DNA of 64,000 nt from Phytomonas francai (lineage: Eukaryota > Euglenozoa > Kinetoplastea > Trypanosomatida > Trypanosomatidae), in contig MJCC01000016.1 in the NCBI GenBank assembly GCA_001766655.1, positions 243,478 to 307,477 of the forward strand. Direction: 5' to 3'. A model generated the notes under the pieces. It worked only from the letters and a program-made list of their open reading frames with translations, had not been told where the DNA came from and searched no databases. The position numbers and the translations under genes were made by a program. Below, one piece after another: positions 19,526 to 29,540 of the stretch (the stretch's first letter is position 1; every line of letters begins with the position of its first letter).

Positions 19526-20842
19526 ATCGTAATGCTTACTTCGTGGTAATTCTCGTGGCGTGCTAGGAAAATGGAAGTGCTGTTTAATAAGTTTTTAACG
19601 TGCGTGTATGACATCCTATTTTATCGTTGCAGATATCATAAAGGAGACCAGAGAAAGGGAAAAGGGATTATTTTAAGAAAAACACGTAAATAGACTGTGT
19701 GAGATATATACTTATCTTTGCTTTGGTGCTGAACGCGTCCTTCTTCTCCAGTCCACCTCACCCGCCAATTGACTGCAGGTGTGTGACGGTACTTCTCCTA
19801 TCCCAAATCTACAAACACAGGGACCAGAACATGTCGTCCCTCCCCCCGCCCTGAATGTAGCTCTCCAAGCTTTCAGGGTGGAGGCCATCGTTCGGTTCAA
19901 ACACCTGCCGAATTGTCTAATCCCAGTGTGGGAGTAGTGGCAATCATACGCTAAATAGACCCAACTGTGCCTGCTCAGAGATCCCGGACGCTAGTTAGGA
20001 TTCTCCTGGCGGTCCCTCCCCCTCCCTCCCTTTTCCGCTCAGGGTGCTAACAAGAAGGGAGAGAGGGAGCAGGGCATTTGACAGCCAGTCACGTCTTCTG
20101 CGTGGGCTCTACCCCGGATTTCACATCAACGCACCCTGAAGGAAATAGGGTGCTGCATTTCGAATCATTACCGAAGTAAGCGCATATAAAATGAAGCCTC
20201 TCTACATATATATGTGCAAAAAGGGAAAATAGTGACAGAGAGATGTGGGAAGGAAATACTAAAGAGCACTGTCATAATGATAGCGAGTGGCAGAACGTCC
20301 CATAGGGTGCATCAATAAAATTTTGAATGCATATGGCACAGACCGTACCAGTCCCTTTTACAATAGCATTATGCATTTTTTCCTGCTCGTTTTTTTTTTT
20401 TAAATGAAAGAAGTGTTTCTAAACCATTTTTTGATCTTGACATTTTTTTTGCGTGTTCAAAGAAAATAAACCTTCAGGTCTCCATTGTTTTTCCTGGGAA
20501 AAATATTTAAGCTGCGTTTGTCACAACTGCCTTATAAAATACATGCTACGTAAATAACACAACATTACGTTCAAACATTCCTCTTCGAATCCGAGAAAAT
20601 TTCGATAATTAGCACAAAAAGAGCCTCAACGCATTTGCAGTGAAAGAAGAGAAGATAACAACGAGGTAAGTAGTAGACAGGGAGGAAAAGGGGAACGTAT
20701 ACACCCTTTGCACAATAATAACGAAAATACTAGAGCTAAACGTTTCCATCTCAGGGAACTAACCTTCCTACTTTGCTTTATAAACATGCAGCGGATTGTC
20801 CTCACCACGGTCATTCAATACCGTTTGGTATCTGCTCTTTTG
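19526..20842. other. Spacer, no gene recognised
   Basis: About 1.3 kb between dihydroxyacetone kinase and the zinc-finger gene. A moderately GC-rich part (about 19700-20150) has short frames with no recognisable content. A T-run follows at 20392-20402. Confidence 0.5.
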
Positions 20843-22717
20843 TTAGATTCCGTCGTCAGGGTGTTTATATTTTCCCGCAATGGCCTCAATCCATAAAACA
20901 ACAAGCTCAGCTCCCGGGTCCTTCTTTCCAATCTCCTTTCCGCCAAGATATCGGCTCCGACCAAATTTAGCCGGAAGCTGCGCGGTGGCTGCCGCCGCTT
21001 GGGTTGCCACCCTCAAACACACCTCCAGGAGGTCCTTCAAGGTTCCAGCCTGCCTCACCTCCGGGCTCTCCCGAAGCGCTTCGAGCACATCGACCATGGT
21101 TCGATCGCCCTTCCGGGCGCCCCCCAGCTTCTGCACCTCCTCGCTGCCCCTCGCGATGGCCGCGCGGATGGCCGCGACGACGGCCTCGTCTCCGCCGTCG
21201 CCGGGGCGCCCTCGGGCGGCCCGCAGGGCCTCCTGCGCCCCCACCCCGGCGCCGATCAGCAGGGCGCCGTAGAGCGGGCCGGAGGTGCCCGCGCAGGCAT
21301 CCGCGACGGCCTTCGCGAGCAGCGTGAAGCTGCGCTCGACCCCCCGCTCGCAGGGGAGGTAGGGCAGCAGCCCCAGCGCCGCCGCCGCCGCGCGGTGCAC
21401 GCCACTGCCGAGGTCCCCGTCCCCCACCGCGGCGTCGAGCTCGTTGAGGTAGGACTGCACGGTGAGGAGGTGCTCGAAGACGTGCTTCAGCACGGCTCGT
21501 AGGGCCGACGCATCCCCGCAGGCAGCGGCCCTCCCCTCCCCCTCCTCCTCGTTCTCCCCTATTGCGAGCTGAAGAGCCGTGACCGGACCACCGGGCGCCG
21601 CCTTCGGCTCCAACGTGGGCTCGTGAAAGCCCATCAGCGGGTCCTGGAGCGCATCGCTGCACCGCACGAACGAGAGGTCCGCCGCATCCTCGATAGCGAG
21701 CACCGTGAGGGAGAAGCCGTGCATGTCGAGCGCGGTCATGTGCCGCCCGACGCTCACACCGGAAACGACAAACCCCTCCGAGGAAAGCTCGCGGAGGGCG
21801 TGGGCGGCGAGAAGATTCATCTCCATGTCGGTTGTCCCGCCCAAATTGTTCACCAGAAGGACGACCTTCGCACCCCGGAGCAGTGGGGTGATCCTCGCCG
21901 TCGTGAGTGGCGTAGACACGGCCGCCACACCGTCGGAAGCGTCATCCTTGCCTCTCCCCAACAAAATACTCATCATCTTCGCCACAAGGGCATGTGCGCC
22001 GTGAAAGGGGATCTGAACAAGACCCTTCTCACCATGGATCCCGAGCCCAATTTCAACACAATGAGGCGGTATTGTCGAAGATGGCGGTCCGCCAGGCAAC
22101 GCACAAGAGGAGAGGCTTGCGCCTATGGTGCGTAGGTTGCGCGAGATACGACACGCTAGGGTCTTTAGCTCCTCGAGGGTGGCACCCTTAGCGGCAGCGG
22201 CACCCAGGATCTTGTACAACAGACACGTTCCGGCCAACCCACGACGCTTGGATGTCTCGTCGGTCCCGAAGACAACATCGTCTGCGGCAAGCACAGAGTC
22301 CACGCGAATACCCTGAACCCTCGCCTGCTGTATCGCGAACTCGAAATTCAGTACGTCACCGGCGTAGTTTTTTATAATCACCAAAATCCCCGGTGGATCG
22401 TCGTTGCCGTTGCTTTCCTTTTGCCTCTTCGCGAGGTAGTTGATGGCAGCACTCACATGGGCGGTTGGTGGGGAGGCGAACACGCTTCCGCAGACCGCCG
22501 CGCTCAACCACCCACGAGCGACAAATCCGACGTGCGCGGGCTCGTGCCCGGAGCCGCCGCCGCAGATCAGCGCCACACGTTTCGGATTAACCTCCTTCGC
22601 GACGACAACATTTGAGTCGCTCAGACGCTGGCAGCGGGGATTCGTCATGCAAAACCCATCAATGGCCATTTGCACAACGTCATCGACATTATCAATAAAC
22701 TTGGAGATAACAGACAT
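20843..22717 (-). CDS. DAK: ATP-dependent dihydroxyacetone kinase, fused DhaK-DhaL
   Basis: Phosphorylates dihydroxyacetone (and possibly glyceraldehyde) to the triose phosphate using ATP, feeding glycolysis. The 624-residue length and domain order are those of the single-chain ATP-type enzyme. The DhaK domain spans about 1-340, with GGGSGHEP at 53-60, the KNYAGDVLNF segment at 116-125 and GLGIHGE containing the substrate-binding His228. The DhaL nucleotide domain spans about 405-600, with the Mg/ATP motif LDAAVGDGDLGSG (Asp428, Asp433, Asp435). The C-terminus HPDDGI is not a glycosomal PTS1. A pyrimidine-rich stretch followed by AG (complement of about 22771-22790) precedes the ATG. The DhaL part, about 20.95-21.6 kb, is markedly GC-rich. 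Confidence 0.95.
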   Translation of the reverse strand: MSVISKFIDNVDDVVQMAIDGFCMTNPRCQRLSDSNVVVAKEVNPKRVALICGGGSGHEPAHVGFVARGWLSAAVCGSVFASPPTAHVSAAINYLAKRQKESNGNDDPPGILVIIKNYAGDVLNFEFAIQQARVQGIRVDSVLAADDVVFGTDETSKRRGLAGTCLLYKILGAAAAKGATLEELKTLACRISRNLRTIGASLSSCALPGGPPSSTIPPHCVEIGLGIHGEKGLVQIPFHGAHALVAKMMSILLGRGKDDASDGVAAVSTPLTTARITPLLRGAKVVLLVNNLGGTTDMEMNLLAAHALRELSSEGFVVSGVSVGRHMTALDMHGFSLTVLAIEDAADLSFVRCSDALQDPLMGFHEPTLEPKAAPGGPVTALQLAIGENEEEGEGRAAACGDASALRAVLKHVFEHLLTVQSYLNELDAAVGDGDLGSGVHRAAAAALGLLPYLPCERGVERSFTLLAKAVADACAGTSGPLYGALLIGAGVGAQEALRAARGRPGDGGDEAVVAAIRAAIARGSEEVQKLGGARKGDRTMVDVLEALRESPEVRQAGTLKDLLEVCLRVATQAAAATAQLPAKFGRSRYLGGKEIGKKDPGAELVVLWIEAIAGKYKHPDDGI

Positions 22718-25171
22718 ATTTTCCCTTTTTCAACTTGGTTTTTACTATACTGAGAGTATGTGAGATCCTTTGGCAGGAGAGGGGAATGCGCACATAAATG
22801 GTTTTGCTTCATTTGGTGGACCGCATGGAATCAGAAGCCACATAACCAATCCCGTTCGGCCATGGGGGCTACACGTAAAACCACATTATAACCATACACT
22901 AAGATATGTATGCAAAGGAGGAAAGTGACTAATCTGAATACAATCAAAGCGTTGCTTCACCATTCTCTATGCACCTGTCTCACTTCCGCTTATTTTCCTC
23001 GTTCTTTCACCTCTCCTTCGGGTGGTTGAAAAGGTCGAGAAAATAAGCTTTGACATTATTCCGGCATAATGAAGAGTATTTCTAATTTCAAATTCTATTA
23101 TCGGGGGAAAAAAATCACCATCAAATATCGTCAAAACTAGACACTCTTCACTTTGATGGTAGATTGATTTAGCAGCAACGGAAATTTACACCACCCAAAT
23201 GACTAAAAACATGGCACACAAAATATAGAAGGGTCACAATCAGACAGGAAGAAAGAGAATCACAGAAGGCATTCTGAGATCCACACGAAAGGAGCTCCGT
23301 AATGCAGACTACACACGCAGGTCAGCTTTACACACTACATAAGCTTCTAGCAGGAAGATAAAAAATAAAAAGAACGGGCCAGGAAACGCTGCATATAACT
23401 CTCAAAGGGGAGGAGGATTAAGTCACAGGGTAGGCCTCACCTTGTTTGCAAGGATGAAAAAGGCCCTTGCATCTTCGCTTCCTTACCCAGTTCAACCCTC
23501 ACCCACATATCAAAGGTGGAAACGGAAAGGAGAGAACCCCAGTGGCAAAACAAGTAGACAACTGATAAAGATAAAAGCATAAGAAAAGAGGTCTTTATAT
23601 CAATTAGTCGACACAGCCCAAAGATGTAGCCCACGATCGGGCGACTGCTCTTAATACACTCCCAGCCGAGCGTCTTCCTAATGCCGCATTGAGCCCCTTA
23701 ACGAATGCTAGAGGCGCTTTCAAGGGCAGCTGCCTTTCGATGTCTGGAGGTTCCTCGACACAGGCAACATAAGCTCGTGGAACCCGACCTCTGTGGACCC
23801 ATTTCAGCACGCACTTCCTACTCCTGTCGTAGCTAACAGTTGCCCCGTCGCGGCCGTACAAAGGTCCTAGTTATATTACGCTTGCATGCCCCACAACACG
23901 GATAGGGTCCATGCAAGCTAGCACAGCCGTCAGCCTATGTGACTAATAAGAGGAGAAAGGGAAGAAGATTGATCGCGTAGTGTGAGAAAGCTTCATTACC
24001 ATTACACACGTTCTCTCACCGGGAAATGCAACCTGAAACAGCTGCCCGTCTCACACATCGTAAAGAGATATAGTCATTATGATAAAGCAAAACAAGAATT
24101 TTAGAGTAATTAAAATCATTTTCCTTCAAAACATAGTATTTACTTATATCCGCATAATCAAATGGGAATTATCATTTTAATAAATATTTTCTACTGAGAA
24201 AAGATACCGAACAAACTCGAGTCGCCATTAGAACTCAATTTATCAATATTATAAATATTCTATTTACTATCTTTTCCTTTTTGATGATTGCATATTTGCA
24301 TGTATGGACATGATATATATATATATAGATATAGATCAGCCTTTGTAATTTGAGAATTAAAATTAAATTAATTAACCCAAAGAAAAGAAGATTCAAAAGA
24401 GACAATTTCTGAATTCGGTATAAAAATTCGTAAATCATGAAGATAAAAATAATGGAAAAATATTAAGCCATTAACTATTAATTTAAATACACTAATGTAT
24501 TTAAATTTTTGTTTAAAGCTTTAAAATAATAAGAAACTATTGTAAAACAAAAACACGGGATGGTGGTTAGAGAAATACTAACCAAAAAAAAGACATCGAA
24601 AAATGACAACATCAACGAAGGAGTGTATGTGGAAATATTAAAAATGTTCTTTCTCACTTTTATATCCGTTCAAACAGAAATAGTTGGGATTAAATTAACA
24701 CAGCGTACAAAATATATCCATTTAGTAGATTAAAGTTAGCAAACCAGTTGTTGGTAAGCAATTTTTTTCAAGAGATTTGGATTATTGATATAAATGATGC
24801 ATTATAATAAAAAAACAAGAAAAAGTTTTCATAGAGATATTCCCGTCATACTACCTCCCAGCACACCCAAAGACGAGGCTTCATTATTTTCCTAGATTTA
24901 TTTCTTAAAATATTAAAATGAAAAGGAGAAACACGTGGCACAAGTTGCCAGACACACACACATACACACACAGATACAAGTACGCATACAAATAAAAAAA
25001 ATAAAATATATTATCTACCATAAATATATACATGTAGATACTAGCGAACAAATAAAAAAGAAAAACTAAGCACGTAGGCGGCGTGTCTCCATCCCAGGAC
25101 TCACCTTCCCCCACCCGTGTTACAGCCTGTTGCACCGTTCAAGTCAAGGCGCGGTCGTGCACCCCACGCTG
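22718..25171. other. 2.45-kb gene-poor spacer
   Basis: The longest gap in the window. A GC-neutral part (about 22.8-24.0 kb) includes a minus-strand open frame at 23604-23861 with no ATG, and a 9-bp inverted repeat at 23880-23918. The rest (24.05-25.05 kb) is very AT-rich, with TA and CA microsatellites. No gene is recognised. Confidence 0.5.
23880..23918. repeat. Perfect 9-bp inverted repeat
   Basis: GCTTGCATG at 23880-23888 is the reverse complement of CATGCAAGC at 23910-23918, with a 21-nt loop between. It could fold as a stem-loop but has no other mark of a known RNA. Confidence 0.5.
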
Positions 25172-27127
25172 CTACTTTGCATTGCCGGAAGCCCTCAGCG
25201 GGCCTTTGCCTTCGCCCTCAGAGAACGGTTCCGTACGCATCACACACTCCGACTCCACCTCATCCTTGATGACACGTCCATTGATGTCAAGTTTATCGCA
25301 AATGCGAGCGGAAGGAATCAGAAGGAAGATAAAAGGTATACTGATTGACGGCATGATGCCATGTGAAACGAGAATTAACATTGGCATATTGCTGTAATCG
25401 CAGGGGACTTTTGTCTTCACAGGCCAAAAGAACTCCATAAAGATTGCACCGAGTGTGGTGCTGCCGCTTCTTCCAAGGCTGGAGAAGCCGGACATCAATG
25501 CATACACCAAGCTTTCCGAGCCACGAGGACACAGCCGAGACAGCAGCACGAACATTGGCATTCCCTGCAGTTTTATTAAAATTTGAACGACGACACTGTG
25601 GCCGAAAATGTATATAAAATGGTCAGGTATGCCGATTTTAGTGTTCCAGCGCTTCACAATCGTGATGTCAATCAAAGCGGCACACATTATACCAATTGTG
25701 GGCAATATAAATGCAAAGCGGTAATTAAGCCTTGGGAAGAAGTAAGAGAAGCACACAACTCCAATGAGGGCACCAACATTGGAGAAAACCGAGAAAAAGC
25801 CGTTATAGAAGGTGTAGGAGAAATGAGGCCCGTCGGGGAGGCACTTTTCATCAGCCATGTAAAACGTGTTTAGTGCACCCGGTAATAGGACAAAAGTCAG
25901 CGATTGCAGGTACCCGAACACGTTAACCTTAGCAATCATCAGCGGCAGTGCCCAGAAGGATGCTCCGCAACACACTACCGACACACCGACACAAGCGATA
26001 AGCAAGGCCAACTTTTCAGCAAAGATGTTGCAGACGATCATAACTACTACAGCACCTGTCAAGATCACACCGTACACAAACGCCCTCCAGTTGTCCAGGA
26101 AAACGTCCTTGTTAAAATCAAAAAGGCCGCAGCAACAGGTGATAGTCTCAGGCGGCAGCAGCTCATTCATTTCCTCCACGATGTTGTTCACGAGGTGCTG
26201 TTGTGGCGCCACCTCATCGCCGTTCTCGATTGTCTTCAACTCCTTGTCATTTGGGGTAACCAGAGCGTCCAGCTCCCTCTCCTTGAGTCCTTCCAGATAT
26301 CTGTGCCTCGTATCTTCGGCGTGCTCTTCCTGGTTCGTCCTCTCACCGTACCAATTGAAAATGAAAACGACAATCGTCAGGAACTGTAGAGCCATTGAAA
26401 TGAAAATTCCAACTTGGGGAATTTTTGCATCCGCGAGAGGCCCGACAAGGAAGGAGGACATAATGTTGCCAAGTAAGACAAACCACCAAACCCAGCTAAC
26501 CAGCGCAGGACCCTGCACAGGGTATTTGATTATTAGACGACTGTAGAAGCCCTCAGAGAGAATGTCCACGTTGGCTTTGAAGTAGGAGGTAAGAAAGATG
26601 AAGACACCAGCAATGTCGGCGGAAGACTGTTTCGCGGGTAGCATAGCGAAAGCAAAAGCACACGCAGCACCCGCAACACAAGAAATGGCCATGTACCACC
26701 GCTTTGTATAGCCAAGTAAGGCAAAGCTGTCACACACCATGGCGGTGAGGGGCTTAGCGGACCACCCCAGTGTATATAAAGAGGACAGGCGTTGGTAATG
26801 CTTTCCCCCGATACCATAATAGTTTACCAACATAGCGTAGGTAAGCCCTTGTATCAATTCATCGGCAATACCTCTGCAGAACAGGTGAACCACGGCAAGA
26901 CCGGTGATGCACTTTGGGCCGTATCCCTCACAAGCGGGTCCAAAGATGGGGATACGGCGCGTCCACGGATACCGTTCAAAAAGACGTTTGGCGCTTAGAT
27001 GCACGGGGCGTTCCTCAACCTCTTCTGAAGCGGTGAAGACGCGGGTACGAGACTCACTGCAGTCATTCAAGACGGCAGCGTCGCCAGCTGGAGGCACCGT
27101 GTTGGTGAACTCAGTAGGGTGAGACAT
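25172..27127 (-). CDS. BT1: Folate/biopterin transporter, BT1/FBT family
   Basis: Membrane transporter of the kinetoplastid and plant BT1 family, taking up pterins or folates that these parasites cannot make. The start is the ATG at 27127 (MSHPTEFTNTV), giving 651 residues; the frame extends three codons to a TTG. About twelve hydrophobic segments are seen, split by a central hydrophilic loop (about 280-340). The family segment GIADELIQGLTYAMLVNYYG follows the first membrane segment, with LYTLGWSAKPLTAMVCDSF next. Which substrate it carries cannot be told from sequence. The upstream trans-splicing signal is one of the best in the window. Confidence 0.92.
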   Translation of the reverse strand: MSHPTEFTNTVPPAGDAAVLNDCSESRTRVFTASEEVEERPVHLSAKRLFERYPWTRRIPIFGPACEGYGPKCITGLAVVHLFCRGIADELIQGLTYAMLVNYYGIGGKHYQRLSSLYTLGWSAKPLTAMVCDSFALLGYTKRWYMAISCVAGAACAFAFAMLPAKQSSADIAGVFIFLTSYFKANVDILSEGFYSRLIIKYPVQGPALVSWVWWFVLLGNIMSSFLVGPLADAKIPQVGIFISMALQFLTIVVFIFNWYGERTNQEEHAEDTRHRYLEGLKERELDALVTPNDKELKTIENGDEVAPQQHLVNNIVEEMNELLPPETITCCCGLFDFNKDVFLDNWRAFVYGVILTGAVVVMIVCNIFAEKLALLIACVGVSVVCCGASFWALPLMIAKVNVFGYLQSLTFVLLPGALNTFYMADEKCLPDGPHFSYTFYNGFFSVFSNVGALIGVVCFSYFFPRLNYRFAFILPTIGIMCAALIDITIVKRWNTKIGIPDHFIYIFGHSVVVQILIKLQGMPMFVLLSRLCPRGSESLVYALMSGFSSLGRSGSTTLGAIFMEFFWPVKTKVPCDYSNMPMLILVSHGIMPSISIPFIFLLIPSARICDKLDINGRVIKDEVESECVMRTEPFSEGEGKGPLRASGNAK

Positions 27128-29488
27128 GTTATGCAAACCTTATGTTGTCGGTACGGATATTCCTAATTTGTTGCGGAAATCCTATTTCTTAAAGGCTTAG
27201 GTGAGTTAACTGCAATCAAGCAGAGAAGCAAACAAAAGGAGAGAAGTCAAAACAACAATAGTTGCCCTATACGAAGGAGGGATGCGTTGCCTGTGGGGTC
27301 CAAAAGCGAAGGCAGCATACGTTTCCAGCATAGTTGGGTTCAGTTAAAATGAAAAAGGTTATCAGTGTCATATACCTCGAACAGCAGGTGGTCGTGCGGC
27401 GGGGCCTCCCTCTCCCTCGCCAGCTGCAAACACAGCTTCGCAAGGGGGGGAGGGGGACGCGCACCTCGGCTTGCCGTCCTCAGAGATCCGCAGAGCTAGG
27501 CCACGGCCCCCGCCTACCGCAGGCACACACACACGCAGGTACGTGCGCCGCTACGCTCGCACCCCTGCCTTCCGACAACAGCGGCTCCACGGCGAGCCCA
27601 GACACCCCATTTTGCGCGCAGGCACCGCTGCGCTGCTCTTCCATTCCAACGGAGCCTCCTCGGTGGGAGGGTAGCGCAGACGCGGCCACACACAGCTGCG
27701 TGCTCGTCGCTTGGTTGCTGCTCCCACATGGTGCGGATCTGGCTTTTCTGGGAGCTTTATTCCATCACCTGTTTGATACTTGCACGAAATATGACTGATT
27801 TCTAGGTCCACTCATTCTTGCCAATGCTGCGTTAAAAGGTTCGCATTATGTGACGCCTTTGCCCATGCAATGCGAACCCATGGTAATAACATATCCTGAC
27901 CGCAAGTTGGCGATTTTGCCAAGGCAGACCAGCAATCTCATGTGAGGGAATAACCCAGATTCTTGATAGTCTGGTTACGCAAATTCTCCATCGACGACAT
28001 CGAGTATGATCCAATTAGACTATCTCAAACCCCTCTCACATAACATTGGAGGAAATGTGGTGGGCAAATCAAAAAGCTACGTCGTTGGGGCTAGCTGACG
28101 TCACTGATATAAACATTGGCGTGGGGCACAGCACCAGTGGCGGCTAAGATCACGAGCCCAAGAACTTCTTCACCAGCTGGGCCCATAGCGATACCCGTCG
28201 AAGGCTGCTCAGCAACTCGTTGGCATACTTGATTCCTATCCAGATTGGTGCTGCTGAAGTTCCAATTGATGCGTAAATAGGGGAAAGGGCGACGTCAATT
28301 CATTTTGCACAGCAGGGCAAGGAACATTGGCGAACCACACCACACGCTAATGATGGTCACAGGACTTTATCAGCATTCTCCCCATCCACAGGTATACATA
28401 GAAGCAATACTCGACCCTTTTCATGTGCGTGGTCGCGACACCGTGCTAAGACTCTGGTTGAAATGTAGCAAAGAGCTGTTTGGCATAGACCGGCTTCCTT
28501 TTGAAGGCAACCCGGGCCTAAGGGGTGTGATTCTCCTTTATCTGGTTTGAATAATCCCCCTGAGGGGGTGTAGAAATTGGGTACCACTCCCGTGATCGAC
28601 CTGGGTAAGTTGTTGTTAAAATTGCAGCACTCTGTCGGCCCAGCAATAAAAACGTCCCAGCGGTAACTCCCTACACCTATCCTAGCCGTTCCATTCCCCT
28701 CCCCCATAACAGCACCGCCTGTATACTCCGCATGTGAGCGCTATCAGATCACTCTGTGGTGCTCCGTACTGCATCAGGATGGTATGTGAGTAATAATGTA
28801 GCGCATTTACCCGCACACCCGCAGCAGAAACTACAAAAGCCTTTTGTTGTCGGATTAGACATGCGTATGCTAACGATCTGAAGGCGCCCGAACTGCACCA
28901 AGCACCGGGCGCCACGATCATCGTTGTCGCCATTGCCATGCAGCGGAAGAGGACTCAAGCATCAGAGAGGTCACTCTAGACAAAGGCTCAAAGAGGTGGA
29001 ATACGGGCTCCTTCATTGCCGCAATGGTAACCGCTGAGACGTTAGATATAGGTTCTCTCTGATGGCTTTCCTATAATGCTTCAATCGCGTCCGTAGCAGA
29101 ATGTTATGAGGCGGAAACCGGGCTAGAAATTATGGGGGAAAAAATGATACTTGAAGAGGGAAATATAAGTTAGCGAAAGCGAAAGACAAATCAGAAAAGC
29201 GAAAGGAAATATTAAGGCAGTTATATTACTTTCCAAAAGAGGAATCATTATCTATTGTTAAAACCAACAACCCAGCCGACGAGGATACTTGAAGAAGTGA
29301 CCCCACTGTTAACCTTTTTAATAGAGATGTAGAAAGCAATTCCTATGCCCCTTTTAGGTTACACTGAACTCGCTTCGGGCCATTCGAGCACCGAGTAGCA
29401 ACACGTCAACACCCACCATGGAACCCACTTCCTCACACAGCGCGTCGGCCCAGCATCCGTCCGTCTCCCAGGCAGCGTGAAAAAGCGG
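27128..29488. other. 2.36-kb spacer with degenerate, partly coding-like sequence
   Basis: Between PPP4R3 and the transporter. Composition is close to that of coding DNA from about 27.3 to 29.1 kb, yet frames are short and broken. On the minus strand about 28094-28300 reads like protein in two different frames, each closed by stops, so it may be the remains of a gene or retroposon. No family is recognised. 29150-29488 is the PPP4R3 3' flank, duplicated at 18 kb. Confidence 0.45.
27210..27246 (-). promoter_or_regulatory. Predicted spliced-leader acceptor of the pteridine transporter
   Basis: A long pyrimidine-rich stretch in gene sense (complement of about 27214-27246) ends in TTGCAG, with AG at 27211-27210. 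This gives a leader of about 82 nt to the ATG at 27127. Confidence 0.65.
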
Positions 29489-29540
29489 CTAGTATGCGAT
29501 GGAGGAACCAGAGGACTCCTCGCTGCGGTGCCGCTTGGAC
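29150..29540 (-). repeat. PPP4R3 gene end and 3' flank, source copy of the duplication
   Basis: 29332-29540 is almost identical to 18320-18528, and 29150-29331 is related but diverged. Here the segment is continuous with a full PPP4R3 gene, so this is taken as the parent copy. Confidence 0.9.

Noticed and set aside
23604..23861. 86-codon minus-strand frame with retroelement-like composition
   Set aside because: No ATG and no motif of reverse transcriptase, RNase H or tyrosine recombinase could be seen.
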